64,000 nt of DNA from Cristatella mucedo (GCA_009760855.2 WPIO01000009.1:5333501-5397500), one strand, 5' to 3'. Shown: positions 12,880-24,510, numbered from the stretch's first letter. Notes: generated from the sequence alone by a model not told the origin. Program-made: numbers and translations.

Positions 12880-13185
12880 GGAGTTTTTGTCACTCACTTC
12901 CAAGTCCGTTCGTTCGCTAGCTGCGGCCCACCTATGCTGAGACACCGATCTATTTTCTGGCATGGTCTCATAGCACGATCCTCTCTCCTGATTCTGATCA
13001 TTTGATTGTGCCTTTGCTGAACCTCAACTTTTTCTGAGCGAGGCCTTAATTTTCAATGCTCCCAATTCCTGGTGCTCATTGCCGATAGACATCACGACAC
13101 ACTTGGACTTCAGGAAATTTAAAAAGAGAACTTGACGACCATTTATTTCTCACTGCCTTCATTCGAGCCCTAAGAAGTTCCTTTA
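12880..13185 (+). mobile_element. Diverged L2-like LINE C-terminal fragment
   Basis: The segment order matches the family: 'tttgtcactcact' near 12888, then cognates of the SDLL, FGDRAFS and kFKKxLxxHLFLTAF segments up to about 13160. It is much more diverged than its neighbours and has several stops, so it is probably an older subfamily. The 3' UTR is missing. Confidence 0.6.
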
Positions 13186-13304
13186 CTTTCTTCTAAGGGC
13201 TGAAATAGAGTAGAATATTGCTAATAAATTCACGTACTTATTTTCCAGCATTCAAAAATGCCCAGACAGATATTTAGGCCTTTTAGAGTGCTATGCAAGT
13301 GTTT

Positions 13305-13636
13305 CCTGGAACTCCATCCCGACCTGCATCAGAACATCCCCTGACCTGACCACATTTAAAAGAAACTTAAAAACATACCTATTTAGGACAGCATTTAGTG
13401 AGTCCTTGTGATTCGTCCTCGATGTGCTTATGCGTGCTGACACTGTTCATGCTGCCACTAACCACATTTGCATGCTGACCCAGTGCATGTAACCCCTAAC
13501 CATGTTGTTTTTCAAGCATGATTTTACTTACTATTCTATTGCGTATCACTTTGCAGCAAATGTAAAGCGCCTAGAAAGAGATTAAGTTCTCTGAGGGCGC
13601 TTTATCAAGTGCAATATTATTATTATTATTATTATT
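13305..13636 (+). mobile_element. L2-like LINE, 3' UTR copy with (ATT)n tail
   Basis: The copy starts within the last codons of ORF2 (segment encoding TFKRNLKTYLFRTAF). It continues through the 3' UTR repeats of 'gcatgctgaccc' type to 'ctctgagggcgctttatcaa' and ends with (ATT)n at 13615-13636. A second copy of the family starts immediately afterwards in the same orientation. Confidence 0.9.
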
Positions 13637-13639
13637 GTT

Positions 13640-14298
13640 GTTTCTGGCCTACCGGCATGCGCAATCAGGCCCTTACAGCTGGTGCAAAACTCTGCAGCTA
13701 GGCTTGTCTGTCGAGCGCGTTGCAGTTGCCAAAGCACATCACTTCTTGCCGACCTGCACTGGCTACCAGTCAGGCAATGGATGGAATTCAAGGTTTTATC
13801 ACTCACTTTCAGATCCCTTCATTCTTTGGCTCCAGTCTATCTATCAGATCTACTCACCAACCAGGCCAAGCACCTGAAGACCCACTGTCGGAATCTAACT
13901 GTCTATCTATACCTCATACAAATCTTAAATCCTTTGGAGACCGTGCATTTAGTTCATATGCTCCCGAAGACTGGAACTCACTCCCGACTTTCGTCACGAT
14001 ATCCTCTGACTTGATCTCATCAAAAAAGAACTCAAAAACATACCTATTTAGGACAGCATTTAGTGGGTCTCTGTGATTCGCCCTTTATATGCTCACGCCT
14101 GCTGACACTGTTGCAAGCTGCCACTAACCACACTTGCATACTGACCCTGTGTAGGACACCCCTAACCATGTTATTCATGTTGTTTATCAAGCATGATATC
14201 ACTCTCCATTCGATCGTGTTTCGTTTGCAGCAAATGTAAAGCGTCTAGAAAGAGATTGAGTTCTCTGACGGCACTTTATAAAAGAATATTATTATGGA
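13640..14298 (+). mobile_element. L2-like LINE copy placed head-to-tail after another
   Basis: Begins right after the ATT tail of the preceding copy. Plus frames 13635-13877, 13682-14014 and 13720-14076 share the ORF2 C-terminus (QNSAARLVCRARC, DLHWLPVRQW, NLKSFGDRAFSSYAPEDWNS, then SGSL and stop). The frame changes show at least two frameshifts. The 3' UTR and a short 'tattattatgg' tail follow. Confidence 0.9.
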
Positions 14299-14424
14299 TA
14301 TATCTTGCATAGGCCTGCCAGTATGCCCTTCGAAACTGAAAACCGACTTTTAACTTGAAATTGATTATGAAATGGTTGGCGATAAGAAGGCTTATAAGTA
14401 AGTGATGTTCAATTATGCAGTGCA

Positions 14425-14560
14425 TGTTTGGCCCAGTGGTAAAGGTGCTCTCCCCGACCAAGGTTTAGCTGAGGTTGTGGGCTAGAGCCCCATGGCATAT
14501 GTGATACGCACGAATAGATATTTAGTTCTCATAGGGCGCTATACAAATTAATTATGTTAA
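14425..14560 (+). mobile_element. tRNA-derived SINE, family B, with LINE-like tail
   Basis: An A-box-like 'tggcccagtggtaaaggtgc' at about 14430-14449 precedes a B-box-like 'gtgggctagagccccat' near 14480. A short body leads to 'tagttctcatagggcgctat' and an AT-rich end. The end matches the LINE family's terminal box (gttctctgagggcgctat), as expected of a SINE that borrows its LINE partner's 3' end. Related copies lie at 52305 (+) and 35682 (-). Confidence 0.75.
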
Positions 14561-15364
14561 TAATGATATGTTATTTATTATTTCCATCCTGATCATTTTA
14601 AAGCCCAGTTTCCTATGTGAGAATCACTGATCACTGATCACATCACTGATTAGAGAATTTTTGTACTGAAGTGCTTCCAATTGATTAATTTACTTATAGC
14701 GTGAAAGAATTTTACCATGAAGATAAATAAGGAGAAAAGTTCTGGCAGAATTCTTAAATGGGTCAAATTAATCGCTTCAGGGTATTTCTCGAATTAATTT
14801 TGGGGTTTTGTGCAGGATTATCATGACAACTTTTTGAGCTTTCATTTTTAAGGTCCGACTTCATCAGGTATTCTTAGCAGCGAATGGTTCTCGGTGACAA
14901 ATACAGCCGTATATTTTGAAAGGCCACGTGATGGCAAGGGCTGAACCTTTTTTTATACCGAAAACTAAAATAAAACTTTGGATTTCAGTGAAATCGTACG
15001 CTCAGTTTCGCGTAACGTAACTTAATAGCGTGCAGATTATTCCGGCCCCGGCACTAGGGTCATACTCAAAGTAGCGGTATTCTGATAGAAAAGTCCTTAG
15101 CCAAGTGCTCCCCACGAACTTTTGACCTCTATCCCTAGCATATTTAAATCTCCTGCAACAAAGTATTGCACCGAAAACTAAACTAATTAGGAGACCACGA
15201 TTACTGTGAGACTCAATGGGATATTCGCGTTAAAGTTTAAGCGATGATCGAAAACGGCCATTTTCTATTTTGCGACCTAAATTTGCGTGTCCGATCATTC
15301 AATGGAGAACCTGAAATTTCTCGAAAGCTAGTATCCATTCAGTGTGGCGAACGACCAGCTCTTT
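14561..15364. other. Unannotated AT-rich spacer
   Basis: No coding or mobile signature. A small direct repeat 'cactgatcactgatcacatcactgat' unit occurs around 14625-14655. Confidence 0.4.
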
Positions 15365-15545
15365 TAGATTGGTTTCGCACCTGCATAACTTGAAATCCGT
15401 TGGAGACCTTGCCTTCAGCAATTGTGCTTTCAAAGCCCGGAACTAACTACCGATGGACATCACGTTCTTTCCTGACTTGACAGCATTCTAAAGGAAGCTA
15501 TACACCTCCCTGTTCCTCACAGCCTTTCACCAGTCTGAGTAAAAA
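15365..15545 (+). mobile_element. Diverged L2-like LINE C-terminal fragment
   Basis: One plus frame has a recognisable cognate of the family's C-terminus: LKSVGDLAFSNCAFKARN, then a stop, then a segment ending FLTAFHQSE. An internal stop breaks the frame, and neither the 5' part nor the 3' tail is present. Confidence 0.65.
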
Positions 15546-16267
15546 TTTCTTAGTGTCATTGCCTAATACAAAACTGCCCATGTCATTACTAGGAGAAAGA
15601 GCGATGGGCTTTGTTTGCTTCGCACCAGCGAGCTTGTCTGTTTTAGTGCTTTGAGTGTTTACCGATGTGCAACCAGTACACGTGACTTACCAGGGGTCTC
15701 ATTGATCAGTGGCCACGATTGTCTCCTTTCGTGCTTTTTATGCTTGTCCCTGCATAATGCATAGGTGTTCTACATACTTGCCTAAGCTTACCTTGCCCAG
15801 TATCTAGCTTGTCAGTAACTCACGATAATTGGCAATACCTACATTCGTCAACCTTTATAATTTTGAACGGGAGTAAGACAGTCAGTAAACACAAGTCACT
15901 AACATAACTTCTACGTTGGGCTTTTCGTGATTTTTATAGACGGTACAGCTATTATGAGTTTCTCGTCATACACTTTGATGGCATAATTTACTAACGTAAA
16001 TATTTATTAAAAACATACATACCTAGTGAATAAAACTGAGCATTGAACTATGCTTTGCAATAATGAAATAGTGGCGAGCATTTTATTGATCATCGCTATT
16101 TAATTATTTATGTGGAATCGATAGAAACGAAGAGCCTTACCGGGACAGTCAGTTTTAGCAATCGTCTGACAGTCGGCGTGTCGTTGTAGCTGTGCCAATG
16201 CACGGTTAGAGGCCTATGTGTACTGTCTTAGATTTTCTACGTAAACTAAAATGCAAGTTCCTGCAAT
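15546..16267. other. Unannotated AT-rich spacer
   Basis: No ORF of note and no mobile or RNA signature seen. Confidence 0.4.
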
Positions 16268-16490
16268 TAGGAGCACACATTTTTATTTCGGTTTGATACA
16301 TTTTGCTGTATATGTCATCAAACGTCCCTGAGCTTTATTTTCCGCAATGTGGACATGTACATCAAATGTGTGCAGTCGAAATCAGAAATTTTTCTACAGT
16401 CAATTAAAGGGAGCAGAGCTGAACTCGCATTTCAAATTTCACTCCGATACACGAAGCATTGGCCGAGTTATAGATTTTACAAGGCACAAA
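16268..16490 (+). repeat. Dispersed repeat X, copy 1
   Basis: This segment matches the reverse complement of 37505-37725 over about 220 bp. Shared blocks include 'atttcggtttgatac', 'ttgctgtatatgtcatcaaac', 'ggacatgtacatcaaa' and 'gcagagctgaactcg', plus a distal block beginning ggccgagttata. An internal pair of partly complementary blocks (gctgtatatgtcatcaaac versus ggacatgtacatcaaatg) could form a hairpin. No protein or tRNA head is visible, so the class is unknown (MITE or SINE-like). Confidence 0.8.
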
Positions 16491-16527
16491 CCTGCACTCT
16501 AATGTATTCATTAATAAATGTGTGTAG

Positions 16528-18040
16528 CGCCCTCATAGAGCTGCAACTCTTTCTAAGCACTTTACAGATGCTGTATAGAAAGCATTACCAAATTATTGGT
16601 TATAACATCCTCAAATAGAAGGCATAGTGTAAGCAGGTATACGCACACGAAGAACAAACCACGAAGAACCACCAAATGCTGTAAAAAATACATGTGCATT
16701 TTAAGCTTATTTTCAAATGCCGTCATGTCAGGGTCCGTTGTGATGTTGTCAGTAGTGTGTTTTTCAGGCGTTGCGAGATATGAACTAAAGGCGTGGTCAC
16801 CAACGGCTTTCAGGTTCGTGCGAGGTATTGCTAAACGATTCGAGTCAAAATAGCGGCTTGTACGATCTTTTTGCCTGGTGGGGAGTGGTTCGTATAGGTA
16901 GGCTGGAGCCAGAGAATGAAGGAACCTAAAGGTAAGTGACAGAGCCTTGAAGTCGATACGCTGCTTGACTGCACTGCAATAGTGCAGGTCCTATCTCAGT
17001 GGAAGAGGTGCAGGTGGGCCAGAAGTGGTGTGATGTGGCAGCTGTGACGCTCACGACAGATGAGCCTAGCTGCAGAGTTTTGCAGCAGCTGTAAGCGCCT
17101 GATTGCACAGGTCGGTGGACCAGAAAGCAGTGAGTTACAAAAGTCCAGACGGGATGCCACAAATGCATTGACCAATTTAGATGTGGTATCCCTGTCTAAA
17201 CAAGTCCGAACTTTAGCAATGTCATGTAGCTGAAAGTAGGCAGACTTAACTGTGAATCTGATGTGGTCGCCTAATTAAAAGTCACTTTGGAACAGGACAC
17301 CTAGATTTCGTGCAGATTCGACGGAAAATATGCTGGTGGGGCCGATTTTGAGTGTTAGGTTTTCCAATTTCTGAATCCTACTTGGTTTGCCCAGAACTAG
17401 TAAGTTGGCTTTGTCGTCATTCCATTTAAGAAAGTTGGCTGCCATCCAGATACGGATGTCATCAATACATACAGCAAAGGTGTCTAGAGAATTTGACTTG
17501 ATCGAGGTCTGACAGGAATCAACGCAAAGGTAAAACTGAGTGTCATTTACATAGAAGTGAAAGCTTAGATTGAGCTCAGCGATCACATCGGCAAGAGGGA
17601 CAGTATAAACTGTGAAAAGAAGCGGGCCGAGCGCAGAGCTTCCCTGAGGTATCCCGTGCGTAAGCGGTTCCTTGGATGATCTCTGTCCGTTCACAACAAT
17701 ACTCTAGAGTATCCCGCTGAGATAGGACTTGAACCATCGTAGTGCAGCGCCAGTGATGCCCAGGCGAGATTTGAGACGAGCAAGACGGACTTTGTCATCA
17801 ACAGTATCGAATGCTACCGGAAGATTAAGCCAAAGGACTTTTTCATCAACAGTATTAATTGCTGCCAAAAAAATTAATCCAAACAAGTAGAGACACTCCA
17901 AGTCTGAATTCCTAAGTAAGTCATTACAAATCCGAAGCAATGCCGACTCGGTGGAGTGGTTAGCTCTAAAACCAGGCCGGAACGTATCAGCAAGGTTTGA
18001 AGTTTCGGTATATGAGTAGAGCTGGTCTGCCACAACTGAA
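16528..18040 (-). mobile_element. L2-like LINE with mutated RT catalytic box and duplicated motif A
   Basis: The 3' end on the minus strand is at 16528 (box opposite 'gcgccctcatagagctgcaa'). The thumb and C-terminal region follows with frameshifts. Minus frame 17275-17694 holds motif B GIPQGSSALGPLLF and then FYVND where YADD is expected (codons 17542-17553). The first catalytic Asp has become Asn, so the polymerase would be dead. Minus frame 17704-18033 holds RT fingers (FRANHSTESALL) and an in-frame 48-bp tandem duplication of motif A (17787-17834 and 17835-17882). The copy is truncated near 18040. A palm-domain RT with these changes cannot be active. Confidence 0.9.
17787..17882 (-). repeat. 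48-bp tandem duplication inside RT motif A
   Basis: Two adjacent 48-bp units, 17787-17834 and 17835-17882, both start 'ggactttntcatcaacagta' (plus strand). They encode two successive versions of the motif A region, one with AAINTVDEKV and one with VAFDTVDDKV. The length is 16 codons, so the frame is kept. The units now differ at about a dozen positions, which makes the duplication old or the copies independently mutated. Confidence 0.85.
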
Positions 18041-18065
18041 CTCTTACATTGAGACCCCGAAGTGA

Positions 18066-18250
18066 CGCAGCTGATCCTAATGGTGTAAGCGATAACTAAC
18101 AGCTGGACATCGTCTGCTTCTTCTTCGAAGTGATAGCCTCAGCCGCAGGCCTCAATTGTCGTCTGTGAGGCGCGGCTCATGCGGAGCGAAGGAGGGTGAC
18201 AGCAGGCGAGTGACAGCAGCCACTCCTCGAACTACACTCCAGGGAACGAA
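18066..18250 (+). repeat. Dispersed repeat Y, copy 1
   Basis: Aligns by eye with 20365-20525 in the same orientation. Shared blocks are 'agctg-tcctaa', 'cgtctgcttcttcttcgaag', 'tgatagcc-cagccgc-ggcctc', 'attgtc-gtc-gtgagg' and 'gcggctcatgc-ggag', then 'cactc-tcgaa'. It directly abuts the 5' edge of a LINE fragment. No coding content is recognised. Confidence 0.75.
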
Positions 18251-18621
18251 GCTGAATAAAAGACACAAGAATGCACATCAGAAAGCTTCACGTATGCACG
18301 TCTATCTACCAACGTTCGACAAGTTGAGATATAAGTCGCACATGATGCAGATATTGGTAATTTCTTTTGTAGAAATGCTGCTCCTGGTTTACACCCGGGA
18401 TAGACGCGGTTGCATAATTACTTTTTATTTTATGCGGAAGGAGTCAGAACTTGTGACCTCAGTTCTAACACATTTTTCTTTAGAAAGGTACCCTAAACAA
18501 ATAATCCATTTTCGGGCAAATTCTACAAGTATTTTCTTGACATTCTTCATTTAAGTAGCTGAACTGACAACGTGATTTGTAAAGCACTTTACATCCTATT
18601 AGCAATCAAACTATGACATTT

Positions 18622-19215
18622 GTATGGCACCCTAAGAGTTTAAAACCGCTTTCTAGGCAATTTGATTATGCTGTAAAGCAGAGCTTTTAATTTCTTAGTG
18701 ATAACAGGCATAATGTTGGCTCGCATAAGCCCACAAAAAGACTACTCACGCGAACCAAGCAAATACTGCGAGGGACAGGTGCGTTTTTCCTTTTTTTACG
18801 TAAAATTTTTAAATAACGCCAAGTCAGTGGACGTCGTGATGTTAATCGGGAGTGAGTTCCAGGCTTTAGGAAAATACATACAGAAGGCTTAGTCTCCAAA
18901 GGATTTGAGTTTAATTCAAGGCATAGCTATATGATTAAAGTCAGAAGACCCAGTGGTACGATGCCTAACCTGGATAGAAATAGTTTTGATAGGTTGGCTG
19001 AAGCAAGAGAACATCAGGAAATTAAATTTACTGACAAAACATTGAAAAAACTTATACGCGGCTTGACTTGAAGCAGGTGTAGGTGTTCGAGAAGTGGTGA
19101 AATGTGACAACTGTGACGCTCAAAAACCGACTAGCCTAGCTGCAGAGTTTTCCGCCGACTGCAAGTGCTGGATAGCTTAGGTCAGAAGACCTGCAAATAG
19201 CAAGTAACAGAATTC
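18622..19215 (-). mobile_element. Strongly diverged L2-like LINE 3' fragment
   Basis: On the minus strand the 3' box is still readable opposite 'gcaccctaagagtttaaaac'. So are the 3' UTR and C-terminal cognates ('agtgagttccaggcttt' near 18853, 'tctccaaaggatttgag' near 18894). Many substitutions have removed the frame, so this is one of the oldest copies in the window. Confidence 0.7.
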
Positions 19216-19842
19216 ATTCAAACCCAAGATTTTTCTGAATCGCACGAAAATACCAAGTTTGCGACGTGCTGCCGGCTACCTTACGATGGCAGTCGAAGAA
19301 GTAAGAATAAATTTTGCAGTGAAGAAATTTTTTAAGTGTCACTGTCGTTGGCGAGGGAAAAGGTATCGATGGACAAGAATTGTCCAGGTGAATTCTACGG
19401 TACATAATTTCAAAGAAAAAAATACTTTAATGACAGCTTCTAAACGAAAGATTAGTAACTGCTCATTAATCGCCCTATGACGACGTGCTTAGTAAACGAG
19501 GCTGACATGGCTATAGCATTCTAGCTGGATACGAACACACAAAGTCGTACCGGGTCTTCTGGATAGCAATCTGAGTTTTGATTTTGATCTGCTGCTCGAT
19601 TAATCATTCTCAGCTCTTTTATATGGAAGACAGTGGCTGACTTTGTATGATATGTCCATGCTCACCAGCTGCAGTGATCTAGCTAGAGAGATCTCGGAGA
19701 TCATTGCAGAACCTTAGCCGGCCAGCAGATATCCGAAGAATCTTTCGGTCTTGCCTTCGATGTGAGAGGGAGACTATTATTATAAGTGGCAGAAATATCA
19801 GCACGTTGAACAGCTGTCAATTTTCAGGCGCACATCAGCAAG
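19216..19842. other. Unannotated spacer
   Basis: No LINE, SINE or gene signature. Open frames are short and unremarkable. Confidence 0.4.
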
Positions 19843-20208
19843 GGATTTAGAGCGGCGGATTTAGAGTGGCGGATTTAGAGCGGCGGATTTAGAGCGGCGG
19901 ATTTAGAGCGGCGGATTTAGAGCGGCGGATTTAGGGCGGCGGATTTAGAGCGGCGGATTTAGAGCGGCGGATTTAGAGCGGCGGATTTAGAGCGGCGGAT
20001 TTAGAGCGGCGGATTTAGAGCGGCGGATTTAGAGCGGCGGATTTAGAGCGGCGGATTTAGAGCGGCGGATTTAGAGCGGCGGATTTAGAGCGGCGGATTT
20101 TTAGAGCGGCGGATTTAGAGCGGCGGATTTAGAGCGGCGGATTTAGAGCGGCGGATTTAGAGCGGCGGATTTAGAGCGGCGGATTTAGAGCGGCGGATTT
20201 AGAGCGCC
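19843..20208. repeat. 14-bp minisatellite, 26 units (GGATTTAGAGCGGC)
   Basis: Twenty-six consecutive units of GGATTTAGAGCGGC. Nearly all are identical. Variants are AGAGTGG in unit 2, AGGGCGG near 19931, one 2-bp TT insertion near 20101, and a terminal unit ending GCGCC. The unit length is not a multiple of three and each unit carries TAG, so stops fall in all frames and it cannot be coding. The very low divergence implies recent expansion or ongoing homogenisation. Confidence 0.97.
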
Positions 20209-20364
20209 GGGTGGTTGTTTTCACTGCAGCACCGCAGAGAAAAGTGGCTAGGTAGCTAATACATTATTCCAGCGTTGCGTGTTGAATTCCTCTCAGGAAG
20301 TGTTAAGCTGTGTCGTCATTCGTGACTCGGTGCTAACAAGACGACAGTGGCATCCTTCGTGGCA

Positions 20365-20525
20365 GCTGAACCTAACGGTTTAAATAGCAACTAGCGGCTG
20401 GAAGTCGCCTGCTTCTTTGAAGTGATAGCCGAAGCCACTGGCCTCCATTGTCCGCCGTGAGGAACGGCCCATGCAGGAGGCAGCGAGAAGGCGAGTCATA
20501 GCAGGCACTCGTTGAATTTCGACTG
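20365..20525 (+). repeat. Dispersed repeat Y, copy 2
   Basis: Second copy of the repeat at 18066-18250, in the same orientation, starting 157 bp after the 14-bp minisatellite. Shared blocks include 'cagctgaacctaacggttta' opposite 'agctgatcctaatggtgtaa', and 'gcctgcttctttgaagtgat'. Only two copies are visible, so boundaries are approximate and class unknown. Confidence 0.75.
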
Positions 20526-21821
20526 CAAAACAGATTGTCGAGGTGGCCTGATTGGAAATTCGCGGCTCTAGGTGACACATTTGGTGGATAGGATTGCGTC
20601 ATGCGTGTACGACTAGAAAACATGCTCGATCCTGATCCAACAAATTAGAACGTGTTGCCAATTTCCTCTCACTAATGAAATGACACCAAAGTAGAATGCT
20701 GCAGGCTGGTCTATAGAGGCTATTTCAGTAATGTTAAAGCATGACTACAACCCAGGATGACGGTGCCTACATTGAGTAGAGCGGTTGTATTAAATGGCGC
20801 TGCTTAGTCTTAGTCCAGAGTGCACATCTACCGATAAATATGTAAGTTATGCGCAGCCTAAAGGTTTTGCCGTTAGTGTAATACCAACGAATGATTCGTG
20901 TATTTGGCACATCCACTGCTGCTATTTTACTCTTAGAAATCTTTTCGCTGATGGCATAATTATTTCTTATTAGCCCGTGTAACCTAGGTAAAATATCTGA
21001 AATCATTAGGTAAATTTATCCACGTATTTTAGAAAAATCACTTCGTTTGCTTGAGTAATCTTATTATATCCTTGTGCACTCACTGATTTTAGCTGAATCG
21101 CCAAAAAAAATTTAAAGATCGCCAATAATTGTAAAACTGTAAATTGTGTAGATTCTTTTAATATGCGCCATATATATAGTACGCTATTTGCCATGCCTCG
21201 CAAGATGAAAGCTAACTTGTGAAGCTGACCTATTAATAAAGATCTTGCCGTGATTATGGGCTACTGATCAGAGAAGATGATGAGTGGCTACTTGAGAAAA
21301 CCAAGGTAACGCTCTCGTGGGGCAGCCATTTTATAGCACGTACATGCCGAAATTCTACACATAAAATTGCTAGCACTTAATTTGCTACCTTTTAATGTGG
21401 AGCCCCCCAATACATGAATGAGGATGCGTCTAGTCGATCCGTAGGAATATTGAGACTCCTCGCCACCACCGTCATGGTGAGCTTAGTGCCATTGATTGCT
21501 GATCCTGAGGTTCTGGTGTTCTTAACTTTATTTCAAGGTTTATTTTACTCTTTTAATAACATGATTCATTTTTTAGAACAAACTGAGCTCACGAAGACTC
21601 GGCTAGAAAGTTTTGATGAGGCCAGGATGTTGAGAACCCAGTTACATGCTAGTCGAAGTGTCGTGACTTAATACTGTAAACTGCTGATGTTATATGAGCT
21701 AAGAAATACTTGAATAACTTAGCACTGATAAAATCAATTTGCCTAAGAAATCACAAGCGCACAAAGGCACGCACGCACGTACAAACAAGCACACCCACAT
21801 TTGCATATAATTATATATATA

Positions 21822-21823
<2 letters not shown>
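20526..21823. other. Unannotated AT-rich stretch with one open frame
   Basis: The plus frame at 21414-21671 (85 codons) has a fairly balanced, partly hydrophobic composition (VSLVPLIADPEVLVFLTLFQ). I recognise no family, and it has no neighbouring exon-like evidence. It is most likely chance. The rest shows nothing notable. Confidence 0.35.

Positions 21824-21891
<68 letters not shown>
21824..21891. repeat. (GT)n microsatellite
   Basis: About 33 GT units preceded by an AT-rich 'tatatatatgtatg' lead. This dinucleotide tract can adopt left-handed Z-DNA. The His/Thr and Cys/Val frames across it are artefacts. Confidence 0.98.
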
Positions 21892-21892
<1 letters not shown>

Positions 21893-22734
21893 ACAACACG
21901 TACAATTGTAAATGTCTTCTATTTGCTTGTCCTTCACAATTTAAAAGCTAATAACTAAGATTACGGACGACTGACCCCCTCAAAACAGTACGATGGCCAA
22001 ATTTTTATTTTGCCCTTTTGTCTTGGGTAGCCAGCGATATTCTCCAATTGGTCAGCACTTACCAGACCTGAACGTGTCTAATATTTCGGCGATGCTTTCT
22101 TGTTGCCCGTAGGACTTAATAGATTGGAGATGTACCTTTTTCAAGAAAATAACAGATGATAGCTACGGCCAAAAGTCTGGAATTAAATACAAAACCAAAC
22201 ATAGTTGTATCAAATTTAATCCCACTAGTGAATCACTTTAATAAATCTCAACTGGATCTTCATAAAACGGTAGTATCAACCGTGTCCATCTATGTTAGTG
22301 ATCACTTTGGCGTGTGATATTGATCGGTTTTATCCAAATTAATGAATAAAAACGATTAAGAATTTCAAATAATATATTTACTATAAATGCACGAGCCATG
22401 AGCCAACCAGTTTAGTTCATAATTCACCGTAAGGCCTTCGGTTTTTTGAAACTTCTTCGCCGCAGAATTTTTTATTTAAATGGTTATTTAGCGCATCTCA
22501 TATAGCGCCGGTTTTCTATCGTGTCTTCATGAAACTAGCTAGAAATTTGGCTGCAATTTAAGGAAGTGAATGAGAAGAGCCGTTTATTAGGCCGCCGTCT
22601 TTTGAATCTGCCCGCATCAAGCAGGCCTCATCACGCTGCAGCCATTCCACTGACGTTCTCCTGTTTAGACAGACGACTTTAGGCGTTTTGTCCTATCGCA
22701 GTCACTTGCGGGATACGGGACGCCTGCAAATGAG
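21892..22734. other. Unannotated AT-rich spacer
   Basis: No gene, mobile element or RNA signature seen up to the CpG island. Confidence 0.4.
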
Positions 22735-23800
22735 CTCATCGTCCTTAGCGCGCGAACTTGCAGCAGCTCTTCTTTGTCCCCTCGAGCGCTCGCGACGCAG
22801 GACTAGCATTGTTGGCGACGTGTGCAGTTCTCGCTCAACGACAGCGGGACCATCACAACCTGTGCTTTCTTCGGCGCGCGTCATTCTCCGTCGGTCCCCG
22901 ACGCTCGAGGCGCTACGCCCAGCGGCGGTGGCGGCGACGTTTCGCGTATGCTAATGCATCGCTACTCGACGGACCGCACGCAGCGCGGACAGCGAGCCTC
23001 TTGTCGCCGCTAGATTCGACGGACGTGTCAGCCCATTCTTCGAGCGAGTGCGCGAGACTTTCGACGCACACCCTCCCTCGGGCGTCGACCCGACGCCCAA
23101 TGGGAGGCGGTTGCGGCGACGACGACCACGAGACTTCGTCACTCGGGGTTTGCGCGCGCGCGCGCGCTCGTTCGGAGGCTGCGGCCTCCGCGGCGGTGGT
23201 GGCGGCCGTGGCTGGCGGCGCTCCAGGTGCGGAGCACTGCGTGACTCGGCCGGACGCAACTCTCTCTCTCGGGGGCTCGCTCGCTCGCGCTCCCGCCAGA
23301 GCACGTGCATCCGCGCGCCCGAGCACTAGATGCGAGGCCGCAGGGTGCTGCTTCGCGCCGAACGGCGTCGGTTCAAGCAGAGCCGCCGCCGCCGCAGGGC
23401 GGGCCGCACGAACCGGCAGCAGCGGTCGCCGCAGCCTCAAGTGCAGCTGCCGCCTCTTTCCGACCGGCGAGGCGGCGCCCTCGCGCGCGAGAACGATAGC
23501 GAAAGCGAAATGGCTGCGAAGTCTGGTGCAACATTCGGGAATCTGGCCGACGGGCATGTTGACCGTCCCACAAAGAACTTGGGGCCGGCCTCCTCCACGG
23601 GAAGTGCCACTTGGCCCAGTTATTGCGAGTTCGCCGCTCGGCCCCTCGAGGCGATTGTTGGAGCGGACCCGTGGCGATGGCGGTCGCGCGGTGGCTTGCA
23701 CCGCCGCGCCGCCGCCGGCCAAAGCGAAGCCCGCGCGCCGACGCCATTGGTTTCCGTCACCGCGTATTCGCGAGCGGTGAGACCCTGAGCTGATACGCAA
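22735..23800. other. CpG island 1
   Basis: Sharp switch to GC-rich DNA with dense CpG dinucleotides, including a (GC)n run at 23152-23166. All six frames are open over long distances because stops are rare (for example 22758-23780 plus, 22913-24628 minus). The translated products are low-complexity Ala/Arg/Ser/Gly and I assign no gene. The composition suits an unmethylated promoter or first-exon region, but no TATA box, start codon context or splice site could be assigned with confidence. Confidence 0.75.
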
Positions 23801-23856
23801 ACGCTCTGAAATAGAAGAAACTATGGGAAAAGGGGGAGGGGAAAAAGAAAGAGGGA

Positions 23857-23860
<4 letters not shown>

Positions 23861-23955
<95 letters not shown>

Positions 23956-24260
23956 AAGAAAGAGAGAAATGGAGGGAGGGAGAGAGAGTGAGAGGGAGAC
24001 AGAAAGAGATAGACAGAGAGAAAGAGAAAGACGGAGAGTGACAGAGAGAGACAGAGAAAGAAAGACAGACAGAGAAACAGACAGAGAGACAGACAGAGAG
24101 AGACAAAGAGGCAGAGACTTCATGAACCCGAGAACGATACGGCGGGCTCGAGAGAGAGAGACGTGCGTAGGCAGAGAGGCCGAGAGGCGCAGAGACAGGT
24201 AGACATCGAGACAGAGAGACAAGGAAACAAAGAGACAGGAAAACAGAGAGACAAGAAGAT
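23861..24260. repeat. Purine microsatellite (GA)n/(GACA)n at island edge
   Basis: Long GA run at 23861-23927, then (GACA)n to about 23954, grading into degenerate purine-rich repeats (GAGACAGA variants) to about 24260. It directly follows CpG island 1. Long Arg/Glu and Ser/Leu frames across it are spurious. Confidence 0.95.
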
Positions 24261-24441
24261 GGGCATACGAAGAGTAGTGCGTTTTTGCCTAGCAGTGTTG
24301 CACGCAGACAGAAAGATGGCGATTTACATAAAGTAGAACGCGACAGAGAAAGAGATACAGCGAAACGAGTGGAGCCTGGTGGACAGAACGTCGAGCTTGT
24401 GCGCCCCCGCACCTTACACCAAGTTTGCCTGCAACCCAAAC

Positions 24442-24442
<1 letters not shown>

Positions 24443-24508
<66 letters not shown>
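24443..24508. repeat. (CT)n microsatellite
   Basis: About 33 uninterrupted CT units, opposite in strand sense to the purine tract 200-600 bp upstream. The intervening DNA could in principle pair or form H-DNA, but this is only a compositional observation. Confidence 0.98.

Positions 24509-24510
<2 letters not shown>

Noticed and set aside
19843-20208. CRISPR-like array
   Set aside because: Units are contiguous 14-mers with no spacers, and the genome is eukaryotic.
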